This document shows, piece by piece, positions 21,405 to 32,509 of a DNA stretch of 64,000 nucleotides. The notes beneath the pieces were generated by a model. That model was not told the DNA's origin. It worked only from the letters and a program-made list of their open reading frames with translations, and ran no database searches. Made by a program: the position numbers and the translations under genes. Source of the stretch: Rhyacophila brunnea (Eukaryota > Arthropoda > Insecta > Trichoptera > Rhyacophilidae); NCBI GenBank assembly GCA_022495005.1, contig JAGYXB010000512.1:310001-374000 (forward strand), read 5' to 3'. The stretch's first letter is position 1; every line of letters starts with the position of its first letter.

Positions 21405-21722
21405 TAACATACATAATTTTGAATAACCCTTCTGAGAAAATATATTATAACCAATTGGAAAAAAAATTAAAAAAATAAGACACCCGGCAGGAATGAAACC
21501 TGTATCTCTTGGGTTTACATTACACCCAGTGCGTATTGTTCACTATGCTACTTACTAGGTGACACACTAATTACGATAAATTTTAACTATTGGCTTTTAT
21601 AATACATCCTCAACAGCGCTCTTCCAAATCAAGCTACTATTGGCAATCGGTTTTTGTTTATTAAATGAAAGTAAGTACCTACTACTTTAATTACTAACCG
21701 ACTTCACGGATCTCTCCAATAT
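21405..21722 (-). mobile_element. Family I element I-1 (partial)
   Basis: Shares CATAATTTTGAATAACC, GAGAAAATATATTATAACCA, GCTACTATTGGCAATCGGTT and ACTAACCGAC with 27056-27595 and 42948-43293. A tRNA-like segment lies at 21478-21560 on the minus strand (GTAGCATAGTGAAC; AGGTTTCATTCCT). The TIR ends are not preserved. Confidence 0.65.
21478..21560 (-). ncRNA. tRNA-like segment in I-1
   Basis: Box-A-like GTAGCATAGTG and box-B-like GGTTTCATTCC lie 60 bp apart, ending CCGGGTGTC. The extra GGGTGT..ACCC stretch in the middle distinguishes it from I-2 and I-5. Degenerate. Confidence 0.45.
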
Positions 21723-22326
21723 GTTATGTTGCATATCATGCATTATATGCAGCGAATATAATCGCGCGATATGGCGTAGAGCATGGGACAGTATGCAAGC
21801 ATTCACGTCGGCGAATAACGCTCCCTTCGTATGAAACTGGGGTAACGCTTTTTTGAATGCCTATGTTTCCAGCTTGAAATAAAGAGAACGAGAGGGGTAA
21901 TCCTACCGTGACCGTATTATTTTTTCGTTGAGCTGCGCTTCGCTAGACTTGCGTTTGATATATCGCAAATAAATCCGGGAGGCCTGATCCGTGCGTGTCA
22001 CAGGACGTAGAAGAAACCCGATTGTTAAAGACAAAAGGATATATTGGAAAATATATACGCAATTCTCGCCGTGGTGAAGTTGTCTCCGCAAACATTTGAC
22101 AACACATTTTGCTGACCACAAATGGAAATTGTACTTCTTAAGTTCTGTGCTTTATTTTAGATATTATTGAACCATTTATAATATTTACTGAAATTATTCT
22201 TTATTAATAATGATTTATCTTCAAATCCTCATATATTCGATATAAGAAGACTGGAATCATTATATAAAAGCTTTTTTAAATTGTGTTGACATCGTGTTTA
22301 GCATTGAAACAATCATTATAACAAGC
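21723..22326. other. Spacer; GC-richer unique piece
   Basis: 21740-22120 is non-repetitive and CpG-containing. The 72-codon minus frame (21903-22121) has no motif I can name. No splice or promoter evidence is sufficient. Confidence 0.35.
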
Positions 22327-22339
22327 AATATCAATATAC

Positions 22340-22931
22340 TATTAATACTATCAACCGAAGCTACTTGATGGAATTTGAATTTAAATTCTAATGGATTTAA
22401 GTTTTATAATATTCTATTGAAGTCGTTTTTTGCGACCCGGGTTTCACCTTTCGGCATCTTCAGGCGCTGTGTATACTCACCAAAGACAAACACACACTGA
22501 CAACGAACACTGTTAACTCTAACTTATATACTAAATCAATACAATAAAGTAGGTCACAATAAATAATATAACATACAAATAATGAATAGTTGAAGTGTTA
22601 GTAAAAAAACCCTTATCTTATTAATAATAATACGCTTGATAAGCATATTATAATAATCGTCAAACCCTAATAATAGATCATTAGTAATCATAGATATTAG
22701 TAAACAATAAAAATACTACACTCAAGAGGTGTAAAATCGTCTTTTCTAGGAAGAATGGTAACGTATTGGAACGTAATGGAGTTAACTAATGAGATATTAT
22801 ATCTATGATCATAGATTGCTAGTGTGTGTTTGCCTTTGGTGAGTATACACAGCGCCTGAAGATGCCAAAAGGCAAAACCCGGGACGCGAAAAACGACTCA
22901 AATGGAATAGCACAAAACTTAAATCAATTAG
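22340..22931. mobile_element. Family E element E3 (592 bp)
   Basis: The fullest copy. Outer left segment TATTAATACTATCAACCGAA is followed by an inverted arm of about 115 bp (22382-22500) whose inverse runs 22815-22931. Arms share AGCGCCTGAAGATGCC or its inverse and GTGAGTATACACAG. It is flanked by the 13-bp duplication AATATCAATATAC (22327-22339, 22932-22944). No coding. Confidence 0.85.
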
Positions 22932-22944
22932 AATATCAATATAC

Positions 22945-23194
22945 CTACATATGTTTCAATTATCGATGGACAGGTGTCAAATTTAATGATTATAGATAAT
23001 TTTTCGTAACACATAATAAACATGCCTATTAGATTTTATTTTGATAGATTCTGACGTCAGCAAGAACTAAGGTTAGTACCTAGTTATTAGTTGACAATAC
23101 CTTGATTAAAAATTACAAAAGGTAGACGACAATTTTAACTGTATTTTAAATTACGTATTGTTTATACAGATTTCATTATTGGAATCGTCCTGGA
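22945..23194. other. Spacer
   Basis: AT-rich, nothing recognised. Confidence 0.4.
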
Positions 23195-23350
23195 TCAATT
23201 CACTGCTGGCTGAAGGTATCTCCAAGCTGTTTCGATCTTGCTCGGTTCTGTACTTTGCCGTGTACGTACTTCCGCAGTCAACCGGCCTCGAAGTCTACCT
23301 TTCAGATATTTAATAGCTCTTGGATACCACTGTATGACTAGATTTGATCG
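23195..23350 (-). mobile_element. RTE-type LINE 3' fragment (family of 57310)
   Basis: The minus strand encodes remnants such as KQLGDTFSQQ and the tail region CAGTGAATTGATCC, paralleling the NQLGDAFIQQWID C-terminus at 57319-57591. About 150 bp remain, with stops. Confidence 0.65.
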
Positions 23351-24044
23351 GTACAGAAACTTAAAGATTTAGTTACTATATAACTCGAACTCTGACTGCA
23401 GAAAGGATTGCTGGCTGGTTAGTGGTAGGTACATGGAAGTCGAAATGCTTAAGAATAATATTATACAATTATAAACTATCAAAAAGAATTAATATTTAAA
23501 TGACTTTATGGGGTTGAGCTAAAGAAGTATACATTTAACAAAAATAATAGCCATCAAAATAAAAAAAATCATACTATCTTTGTGAAATCTTGACTCGCGC
23601 GACGTCATTATGAATATTAAACGGGAATTATTATTTTTTTTGACTTTACAATGGAAAAGAAGCCCGAAAGCCTCCATCGCAATCCTCTTATAGACTCAAA
23701 GCTTTATGGTTGCCCGATTTCAATCAAATACAAATATAAAAACTCGTTCAAATACACCGATCACCATTCACTAACCTTATAGGGTTGCCAGAAATACAAG
23801 AATTTACATAATTTTTCAAAACACCTGAGTAACTTTAAATATTTGTACCGAGCTCAACTTATAACTGTATTCATCGCAATTGGGGCAATATGCTTTACCA
23901 ATTAAGCAACTAGTTGAATACTAATCATGACAAAAATATTTAAGAATACACAACTGAGGTTCTATTTAAAAACCGCAATATTTTTACTAACCTTGATTCC
24001 TAGACGGCATCAAGATCTCTCTACCAGTTATGTTTCTGAGTAAA
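23351..24044. other. Spacer, nothing recognised
   Basis: AT-rich, motif-free. Confidence 0.4.
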
Positions 24045-24056
24045 TAAAAATGATTA

Positions 24057-24198
24057 ATATTAATTCTATCGACTGAAGGTACTTGATGGAATTTGAATTT
24101 AAATTCTAATAGATTCAGGCTCTGTACTATTTCATTTGAGTAATGAGTAATGAGTTGAACTCAAATGGAATAGTACAGAGCTTGAATCCATTAGAATT
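24057..24198. mobile_element. Family E element E4 (142 bp, perfect hairpin type)
   Basis: An outer left segment (ATATTAATTCTATCGACTGA) leads into a near-perfect stem: AAATTCTAATAGATTCAGGC onwards folds on the inverse ending GAATCCATTAGAATTT, about 41 bp per arm, with a loop near 24144-24158. It is flanked by the perfect 12-bp duplication TAAAAATGATTA (24045-24056, 24199-24210). Confidence 0.85.
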
Positions 24199-24210
24199 TA
24201 AAAATGATTA

Positions 24211-24894
24211 AGTACCTATCCAAAATAATTTCTATTTAATCAACGTTTTGACTAATTCGTTGTTTTTTTTTTAATTTCAATCTGTCTGTTCATTGCATTA
24301 TAATTATTAAAAAACTACTATACCAATATTGATGAAATTTACATGGTTTATATACTATATTGTTGTTATTATTAAACAATACCGAAAATATTAACAGACG
24401 AGGAATCCGATACATAAGTGACAATTACCTCATGGAAAAACCTCTTAACTCTCCGTCAATAATCTCCCGGATAATAAAGAAACTTCACAGATATTGTACT
24501 TCGGATATTAGCTCCCTCATATACAAATAAAAACTCATTAAATAAAATATCATTGATACAACAAATCACGGATATAAAAATTAAGTTGAATTAATAAATA
24601 TTTTAACATTAATTTGCAACACTAACTTGATGTGCACATTTCAGAGATAGAGAGAGAGATAGTAATTAAGTACTAACTATTGAATTTTTAACAGAAAATG
24701 TAGTTTAATATAATTATTTAAAATTATACTGAAGCCTACAATTTTCAAGGGATTTTAATGTGGTGGTTTCCCGTTGCCTTCCGCATCGCATTATTGAAGC
24801 CGTTCGTAATGTATGTATATCGCCTTCAAGTGTCTGCTCTAAGGCAGTCACGATCCCTTTGCTCACCACCCTTAGTCAGTGCTAAAGAAATAGC
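24211..24894. other. Spacer
   Basis: AT-rich. 24645-24661 has a short AGAG run. 24765-24790 (GGTTTCCCGTTGCCTTCCGC) looks like part of a LINE 3' region but is not assignable. Confidence 0.4.
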
Positions 24895-25015
24895 TGTCTT
24901 CTTCTAGTAAAGCAGTGGATCGAGAAGGTTGGAAAATCTTGGTTGCTCAATAGATGACAGAATTTCACGATTCTCAACCATGAAGGACCGACCAAGAAGA
25001 GAGACCGAAACCTAA
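24895..25015 (+). mobile_element. RTE LINE 3' fragment (family of 381-1394)
   Basis: The plus strand encodes AVDREGWKILVAQ, equal to EDREGWKVLVAQ at the C-terminus of the 381-1394 frame, then a stop-broken MTEFHDSQP. Only the last codons and the UTR are present. Confidence 0.7.
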
Positions 25016-25204
25016 TAACCGATAAGTAATTCATTCAAAATTTTGTATTTTTTTTAAATAATATTTTAAAATATATATTTTGTTTAAAAAATTTGAATCC
25101 AATCTTTTTTACATCAAGTTTTTTTTTAATTTGAAAGTTTTTATTATTGGTGGTTAGGGGCTTATGTCCGGGGATTTTTGTCCAGAGGGTATTTGTTCCG
25201 TTAT

Positions 25205-25600
25205 GATAAGCATGGTACCCACAAGGGGGAGGGGGCTGGCAGGGCTCTATCCTGGAGGCCCGGGTTCATAGGGGGCCTGGCGTGGTGAGTCGACCAAATA
25301 AGTGAGCTAAACACAAATCACAAATTGCTCTAAGAGTAAAAAAAAGTCGCTTCGGTGCTATTTTCCTCTAATAATGATTATATTTTATAATATGTGATTG
25401 TGTGATAAAATTTTTAATTGTGTCATTACTTGATAATTCCATAATTCAAGTGGATGTAAGTATTAAAATACACTAAATACCCTTAATTTTACCGTGAATG
25501 CCATTTGGAAAACGCTACTGTAGAGCGTCACATTGCCTTTAACCTTCGCGATAGGTAGGGGGGCCCGCTTCAGGATGTAGGGCCATGATGGTGAGCATAG
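25205..25600 (+). repeat. Orphan hAT-associated block
   Basis: Shares GGCCCGGGTTCATAGGGGGC-like start, AAAAAAAGTCGCTTCGG, GAATGCCATTTGGAAAACGC, CCTTTAACCTTCGCGATAGG and GGCCCGCTTCAGGATGTAGG with the hAT-1, -2 and -3 block, in plus orientation. hAT TIRs were not found around it. Confidence 0.65.
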
Positions 25601-25810
25601 GGTTTAGTATCTTATACATTCAGCGTGTTTTTAATTCGATGAGATAGTATGCGTGGGTTAACATATCTCAGACAGAAGTAGTCTTAGACTATAGATAGAT
25701 CTAGACGCCACCCATTGCATTGCTAAATGAAGCTGCGTGCCATGCGTTTGGTTTGTGGGCGAGCGAACACATTCATATACAAATGTTTGAGACCATAGAC
25801 CATTTCGCTA

Positions 25811-25858
25811 GTGCTCGCCCAAAGTGCTCGCCCAAAGTGCTCGCCCAAAGTGCTCGCA
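25811..25858. repeat. 13-bp tandem repeat, 3.6 copies
   Basis: Unit GTGCTCGCCCAAA repeats three times exactly, then GTGCTCGC. It lies in otherwise unique DNA that has an inverse-related GGGCGAGCG 50 bp upstream. Confidence 0.9.
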
Positions 25859-26029
25859 CTAGACGCTCAGAATTAAAATATAATTTTCTATTTTGTTACG
25901 TTATATAGTATTTTTAAGCGGTCAAAATGCAACCATTAGGTAAAGATATTCATAATTTAAGTTATTTTTAAGGAACACTAGGTCACTTCATATTAAAATA
26001 TATAATAATATACTTACAAATAAATTATC

Positions 26030-26375
26030 ACGAACATGTATCAATTTACCTATGAAACGAAATACCATCTTTTTGCTTGTCAGTACGGCTACCACATTTT
26101 AATACAGCACACACAACCATCTTTTCTACTTAATTAACTAAAAATATTTACCGCTGACTTTATGTTTAATACAAAAAATATCAATTTTAGCAACACGCGC
26201 TCGCAGTTTATCGACACTTAGCTATGCGACAAACTAAGATTTGGCGGCGACTCTATAGAAAACTATCTCACACGTCTGTAAACCTTTTATCTTACTCTAT
26301 TGCGTGACGCAGAGATTATAAGGGTGCCGAATACTTTCTCACTCGCACTTATGCATCGTTTCTGTTCAGGTCTTG
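26030..26375 (+). repeat. Interspersed repeat H, copy 1
   Basis: Aligns in the same orientation with 37165-37490: CAGTACGGCTACCA, TAATTAACTAAAAATA-like, GCCGAATACTTTCTCACTCG, CACTTATG and GTTCAGG. No coding. Ends not defined. Confidence 0.65.
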
Positions 26376-27055
26376 GCAGTAGTAGTATTTTTTTCTGAGA
26401 ACTGCTCTTATTGTAGAAGACCTTGGAGTCTACAATAGTTCTCAAACCACCCACGGTTTCAATTTCACAGCTTCTTACCTGTTCAGCTTTTCTTTGTTCC
26501 GATTTACCTGCCAATTCCTAAACAATTACCTTGTTACACGTCTCCGCCTAGAAAAGATTTATATATTTTATCATCCTTACATTTCCCATACCTACAAAAA
26601 TTCGTAAAGCGAGCGAGCACTCCTACAAAGACTACCTGTTTTCCATATTTATGAATTGTGCACCTGTACAAATGTTCCGAAAACTACACACATATATTTC
26701 TTATTCAAACAACTAAGCTCTATAAATTTGAATGAAGTGTTTTTGTGATTTATCGATCTGAAAGTCTCGCATAAAATAAAAGCAAGTACCGCGATTTAGA
26801 TTGAGTGAATACGTAAACATTTCAATTCTCGACTCGCTTTGGCCAAAACGTTTTTACATATAAAGTAAATTGAGTTTTTACTGACCTGTTTTGACCAAAT
26901 CCGACTCAATCCAACAATCGCTATTTGAAAATATCGTTAAAATCTCATCCATCTAGTAGAATAATAACTGTTTTTGTCGATATACACGTACGTATTATTA
27001 TACTTATTATTAATATAAAATACGATTATACTAAGTAAATATTATCGCAAATTAG
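26376..27055. other. Spacer
   Basis: Unique AT-rich DNA. The 75-codon minus frame at 26287-26514 partly overlaps repeat H and has no motif. Confidence 0.4.
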
Positions 27056-27135
27056 TACATTTTACATACATCATTTTGAAAACACTTCTGAGAAAATATA
27101 TTATAACCAATAGAAAAATCTTTTTGAAAAAAGTA

Positions 27136-27212
27136 AGACACCCCACAGAATCGAACCTGCATCTTTCGGGTATCGCTCGCACGCACCACTATGCTAAAGA
27201 AGTCATACTTAA
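27136..27212 (-). ncRNA. tRNA-like segment in I-2
   Basis: On the minus strand TTAGCATAGTGGTGCGTGCG (box A region) is followed by ATGCAGGTTCGATTC (box B). The acceptor arms do not pair convincingly. Very similar to the segment in I-5. Confidence 0.5.
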
Positions 27213-27231
27213 TTGCGACACATTTTAACTA

Positions 27232-27467
27232 TTTTTTTTCCTACCATGTCCGATCATAATAGGATCGCCTCTGCCACCGCAGAGTAGAGGTTTGTATTAA
27301 CAGATTTTGTTTTTTACGAGAAATGGATGTCAGCCACTTGATCAACCTATTAGGTCCATACCCTGACTCACACACAAATTGAAAACAATATGTGTACTTG
27401 CCAGACCCAGGATTCGAACCTAGAACCCACGGCATGATAGTCCAACGCTTAAGCCGCGCGGCCACCG
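27232..27467 (-). mobile_element. SINE family A, copy A3
   Basis: A complete minus-strand copy: T-run at 27232-27239 (A tail), the 3' end near 27245, body, box B GGATTCGAACC inverse, and head ending AAGCCGCGCGGCCACC. Exact 8-bp duplication TTTAACTA at 27224-27231 and 27468-27475. Confidence 0.9.
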
Positions 27468-27591
27468 TTTAACTAATAAATGGCTTTTAATACTCACTAA
27501 AGCGCTTTCCATATTGAGCTACTATTGGCGATCGGTTTTTGTATTTTAAATCAAAGTAGGTATTAATTACTTGCTAATAATTTTTAATTAA

Positions 27592-27751
27592 CTATTTTTT
27601 TTTATTCAACGAATAATTTACTGTTCTCAAAAAGATTTTTACTATTGGTTATAATATATTTTGTCAGGAGTGTTTTCAAAATTATGCATGTTCAATAATT
27701 ATAATATTACATTCTTAAATCTTGTGAATTATTCGTTGAATAAATAAATAG
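27592..27751. mobile_element. Family I deletion derivative I-3 (160 bp MITE)
   Basis: Both TIRs are present: CTATTTTTTTTTATTCAACG and the inverse AATTATTCGTTGAATAAATA(AATAG). Its interior keeps GGTTATAATATATTTTGTCA and the CAAAATTATGCATG part of family I but lacks the tRNA-like half. Confidence 0.75.
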
Positions 27752-27887
27752 TTAGTTAAAGAGTACATTTTAGTTTAAAAAAATAATAATTCTATCAAGT
27801 AATTTATCTTATGACTTAAGAATGAATAAACTGTCAAAATACAAAAATAAATATAAAAATATCCGTGGAAAAAAATATTTTTTTTAA

Positions 27888-27950
27888 ATTGGTACAAAGT
27901 AGGACTCGAACTTTCATACTTCGGTTAATGTGATACAAATGATGTATTAT
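27888..27950 (-). ncRNA. tRNA-like sequence, degenerate
   Basis: The minus strand reads AAGTATGAAAGTTCGAGTCC (perfect box B), then CTACTTTGTACC and a T- and A-rich run. The upstream box A is weak. Probably a SINE or tRNA relic. Confidence 0.35.
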
Positions 27951-28685
27951 CAACAGTAATAGTATAATATTATTATCTGTCCATGTAGTTTGTCATAATT
28001 TTAGTCGAAATAATAAAATTAATACTGGGTACTTGGTGGATTACGAATTAGAAAATGATAAGTTTAAATTTAAATTGAAGTATTTTTAAGGCACGAAAAA
28101 TACATCCAATGACATATTATTATATTGGAGAGAATACAATTAATAATTATTCTTTTCACGAATAAAAAATGCTAAAATTATCACGAATTAATGAAACCTC
28201 TTACCTTCACTGATACTAATCCATTGTACGTATGTGTTTGGTGTTACCAAAGTAATGCGATGTTTGTTCAAAAAAATGAACGTCGCATTCAAGTATTTTT
28301 TTTTTAATTTCTAGTATGTGTAATTTTATGTCTTTTAAGCGGCCAAACTTTATGCTTTTATAAAACTTTCAAATGATTTGTTTACCAGTGTGTCATTTTA
28401 TATGTTTTCAAGTGGCGATACGTTATACTTGTATTCGATCGACTAGGGTCGAGATTTTGGTCTTCCTTTTCGAACTCATCCAGACATTGCAGTCGTGATA
28501 TCACGGCGATTCGTTCTCGAAGAAACAAAGTCGTTATAAATTGGACGTACAGAATGTATATATTATTTAAATACAAACACTATATTATATTGTTTAAAAA
28601 TGAACTCATTTTAACAAAATTATTAAGAATATCAAAAATAGCGACATCAAACCCCATCACAAGTTTTGTTAGCAACAGCGAACTG
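27951..28685. other. AT-rich spacer
   Basis: No feature recognised. The 64-codon minus frame at 28382-28576 has no motif. Confidence 0.4.
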
Positions 28686-28693
28686 ATTGAACG

Positions 28694-29324
28694 TAGGGAT
28701 TGCAATACCGAATGAAAATGTCAATACCGGTTTTTCGGTATTTCTTATTGAATACCGGTATTAATACCGGTATTTTTTAAACATTAAAAAAACATAAGTA
28801 GGTGCTTATCAATAAATATGGCTATTAAAATCTTTTTAAAATATTATTTTATTTTATAGCATTTATTATGTTGACATAATACACACAAAATATGTATTGA
28901 TCATGATTGTAGAACTAGTGATGTTTTACAAATAATTTTAATATATTGATAATTTTAACTAAAGCCCTCAAAAGTTCATCAAGTGCAAATAAGTCGCGGC
29001 TGCAGGAACAGCTTCTTAAATTCAACGCTTGTACAGTCATCAATAATTATAGAATAATTGAACATTTTTGTCACGGATATTTTCTATTTCGATTTTCGAA
29101 TAGTATGATAATTCATCGAATAATTACTTATATACACCTCTGTTGGATTCACTCAATATATTTGCATTTTAGCAGCACATAACTTATAATTCATTTTCAA
29201 AAACGTAAACGAGTGTGCTTTCTTAAAACTGAAAATTCCGGTTTTTTTCGATTCTTAAAACCGGTATTTTGGTATTGATAAACACTGGTATACCGGTTTT
29301 GAAATACCGGTATTGCAATCCCTA
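28694..29324. mobile_element. Nonautonomous hAT-4 (631 bp)
   Basis: Ends TAGGGATTGCAATACCG and the inverse CGGTATTGCAATCCCTA form 17-bp perfect TIRs, followed inside by repeated ATACCGGT motifs at both ends. Flanks ATTGAACG (28686-28693) and ATTGAATG (29325-29332) match 7/8. The interior has no identifiable transposase. Confidence 0.85.
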
Positions 29325-29497
29325 ATTGAATGTTTGACCCCCTTTAAATATTTAGTAATACGGGTCAATTATAAATGGGACAATAATTACTCAATTAAAT
29401 ATAAAAAAAACTAGAATTGAGATAGCATGACGTGCCCTTCCCAAAATTTGATGCCTCCTTAGCAATCAAGACATCTTAGATCCGAAACTGCGTATAG

Positions 29498-29935
29498 TCT
29501 GCAGTTATGTTCTTCTCAATCCTTTATGGTATGGAGGTATGTATGCAAAGCCAGGTTATGTCACAAGGAGCTGAGGCTTTCGAGATGTAGCTGTATAGAC
29601 TCGGACTGACTGGTTGACAACATTTGTCATCTTGACATTCTCAATCGAATGGGAAAAGCCAAAAGTTTCTGCGTAGTATCAAAATCAGAAAACTACAGTA
29701 CCTCGGCCACATTATGAGACGACAAAAGTACAACACTCCCCAACTTGTCATCCAAGGAAAGATCAATGGTAAATATTACAGAGGACTATGCCATATTTCC
29801 TGGCCTAAAATTCTCCGTGATTGGTACTAGTGCAGCTTCAAAGACTGTTCCTGGTAGCAGATGATAAAATGAATTTCTCTGATGATGAGCGACCTTCGGT
29901 AGAAGAGGGCACGATATGAAGGAGACACTGGAGTA
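29498..29935 (+). mobile_element. Decayed RTE-type LINE C-terminal fragment
   Basis: The plus strand carries, across several stops, NVFFSILYGME (RT end), then LQYLGHIMRRQKYNTPQLVI and ILRDWY. It parallels LQYFGHIMRGQKYSIPQLVI at 59600-59850. Ends near 29935. Confidence 0.7.
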
Positions 29936-30099
29936 TTCATATAGTAGATGTTGACCCTTGAATATTCAGAAGTCAAAATGCACAAGATTCAATAATTTTA
30001 TTTCATCAGATAATATCTGGGGATATAATATAAAGGAATTATATTCCATTTTTCACACATACATTTTTCTCCAAGATATACGTTTTTTATTTTAATTAT
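29936..30099. other. Spacer
   Basis: AT-rich; nothing recognised. Confidence 0.4.
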
Positions 30100-30275
30100 A
30101 AATAACTATGCCCTTGCTTTTTTATGCAAGGTGGTTGTTAGTAATTTTCGAACAATCACAAACACCCAGGCTTTGAGAAGATCACATATATATATTGTGT
30201 CCTCACCGGGTATCGAACTCAGTGCTCCCGGATAGAAAGCCATCGCCTTACGCACTGCACCACGAGAGCCTCCTC
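30100..30275 (-). mobile_element. SINE family B, copy 2
   Basis: The minus strand starts GGCTCTCGTGGTGCAGTGCG, then ATCCGGGAGCACTGAGTTCG (box B) and ATACCCGGTGAGGAC. It ends with a small hairpin CCTTGC-loop-GCAAGG near 30113-30141, a motif also seen at 18672-18690. The head is the best tRNA-like promoter of family B. Confidence 0.65.
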
Positions 30276-31627
30276 AAGATACACGTTACTTTCGATTAGT
30301 GCGAACTGAGTTTTATTTACAAGGATTGTCTTTCAGTGCGTGAAGCAGTTTTTCACCCTTTGTTTTGGAGCTACTATCTTTAAACTTACTTTGACACTCG
30401 TTTCTGCAAATTCTTGTGTGGAGGTAATTTATATGTTTATTTAATTATGATAATGTCATTTGTAGAACGTAGAAGACTCAATGATTTCATCCTTATAGAT
30501 TTTGAATCTTCTTCCATATTGTGGCCTTACCCAAGTGAGCTTCTGTTTGACTTTTTTGTATGCAAAAAGTAAGAAAGTTGTGTGAAAATCCTAGCCATAT
30601 AAAATCTCATAAAATGCAAAGGTATCATAAGAAAATCATTTAATTTATCTCAGCATGAAACATCAACGACAGGTATCAAATAAATTATATTGTATCTTAC
30701 TGACGTTGCTGGTAATATTTTATAACAATATAAACCAGGCAATCTAAATTATGAAGGCAAAATAAATTTCATGGATGTTATACTTTAGGTATCTCAGAAT
30801 TTTGAAAACATTCTCTTCATAAACCTTTTTTAATTCTTTATTTAACCTTTTGGCATTATTCATCACAATGAAAACAAGTTTTATTTAATTATAAAATTAC
30901 TCGCAATACCTACCCTATTGTTGAAAACTTGTAAAGAAAATTTTCGAGGCTCTAATACCCAAAACTTGATTTTCAATACTCGATACAATCTAAGACAAAG
31001 AAAACTTGAAGAGGATTACCGGAGCTTATACAACAAGAACTGGGAAAGCTTTTACTTGGGAAATAAATCCATGTATTTGTAAACAACTTTTTAAATACAG
31101 AAACGATAACAGGATTTTTCAAATTTGGCGTATTTTTTTAATTTTAATCTTCTCCCCAAATGCCTCAGTCGAATAAATTTTATTAACGAAAATGTTCATT
31201 TGTAAGTAATAAGGTTGAGAAAATATTTCCCGGCAAGTAGCAAAATTTAATTTTACATTTATATTTAACTATGCAAAGATTTAACATCCCAACCAATTAT
31301 TTTTTAAATCATTTTCGTTGTTATTTTTATTTTTTGCTTACACTGACGAGCGGAAGTACTCTTTGATATTAAAATTATCAAAGACTTTACCGTTTTTTTA
31401 TCATATTCAAAACCATTTAATATTTCAAAACGCTAAAGGAATCAGATGCTGAATAAATGAAGTACGTAATAAGTTTTCATTTTTAAATTAAACTCATTTC
31501 TAGTAGTATTTTCATCAGTATAATAATAATTGAAATGCATTTAAATCAGAGACACTGAAAACCTCATTATTTGGAGATGGAACCTGAACGTATGAAATTG
31601 AAACAAAAAAAGACCACTGCTCCACTG
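30276..31627. other. AT-rich stretch without genes
   Basis: No open frame with motif and no family match. Unique DNA. Confidence 0.4.
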
Positions 31628-31880
31628 ATTGGTTACATGTAAATTGAACGTAAAATATTTCACCGTCGCACAGTTCGCCGTGAGCTTTCCCGTATTCTAT
31701 ATGGTCTCCAATTTTATTAGATTCAATATGAACATTAAATTAATGTTCATGGCTGATTTCGGCAAAATTCATAAATTCAAGAATGAAAATCTAACCTAAC
31801 CCAAAAAATAATCCAGTATATCGACTATTTTCAAAATTTGTTTACTACTGGCTTCCTCTTAAGCGTAAACTAACAGGAAC
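31628..31880 (+). repeat. Interspersed repeat F, copy 2
   Basis: Direct-orientation copy of 9771-10048, about 250 bp, with GTCGCACAGTTCGCCGTGAG and ATTCAATATGAACATTAAAT. Ends not determined. Confidence 0.7.
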
Positions 31881-32509
31881 GCGCATTTTTTTTCAAGTTC
31901 TCCAAATTTTCTTGGAAGTATCACAAAATTTTAGTCTTTTTGCGTATTTTTTCCGATATTCTGAAATATAATATTTTAGACGTACTATACCAGATTTATA
32001 TCGTACATAGTACGCAGATAAAAAATATAGTAGAAATACTATTATATTTTAACTTTTTTATAAAATTAATTAAGGTGGCTCTGACTCAATAATATTAATA
32101 TAAAACTACGTTAGTATATTATATCAGTTTTATTAAAAAAAAAAAACGATTTAACAAACGATCACCATTTATTTATATTGAACTTTACAATTTTAAAAAA
32201 AAACTAGGGCAGAGGTTCGATGTGCATCGTATCATCGCGAAAACTTTACTTATCCAACGCCAGCGGTATCATAAAAAAAACACTTTTACATCTGCACCAC
32301 AAAAGGATATTAATTACTTGCCTCAAACTGTGTTAAGTAGTAATCAAAATAAAACACAATACTAGTAAATACAAGTATTTCTTCCACAGTTTAATTTGGT
32401 AACGATCTTGAATAGTTTTATCTTTTTAAAAAGTTAATACATTTTCAACTGATGGGGATGTATGATTATATCAGTCGAGAGCTTTATTAAATTGTTTCGA
32501 ATAATAATT
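31881..32509. other. AT-rich spacer
   Basis: Nothing recognised. Confidence 0.4.

Larger units (their letters stand above)
27056..27591 (-). mobile_element. Family I element I-2 with nested SINE A3
   Basis: Body landmarks GAGAAAATATATTATAACCA, the tRNA-like segment at 27136-27212 (minus strand) and GAGCTACTATTGGCGATCGG match I-5. The element is split after TTTAACTA by SINE A3. In I-5 the same sequence is continuous (TTTTAACTAATG). Confidence 0.75.

Noticed and set aside
27241..27465. 74-codon minus frame
   Set aside because: It coincides with SINE A3; translation of a SINE, not a gene.
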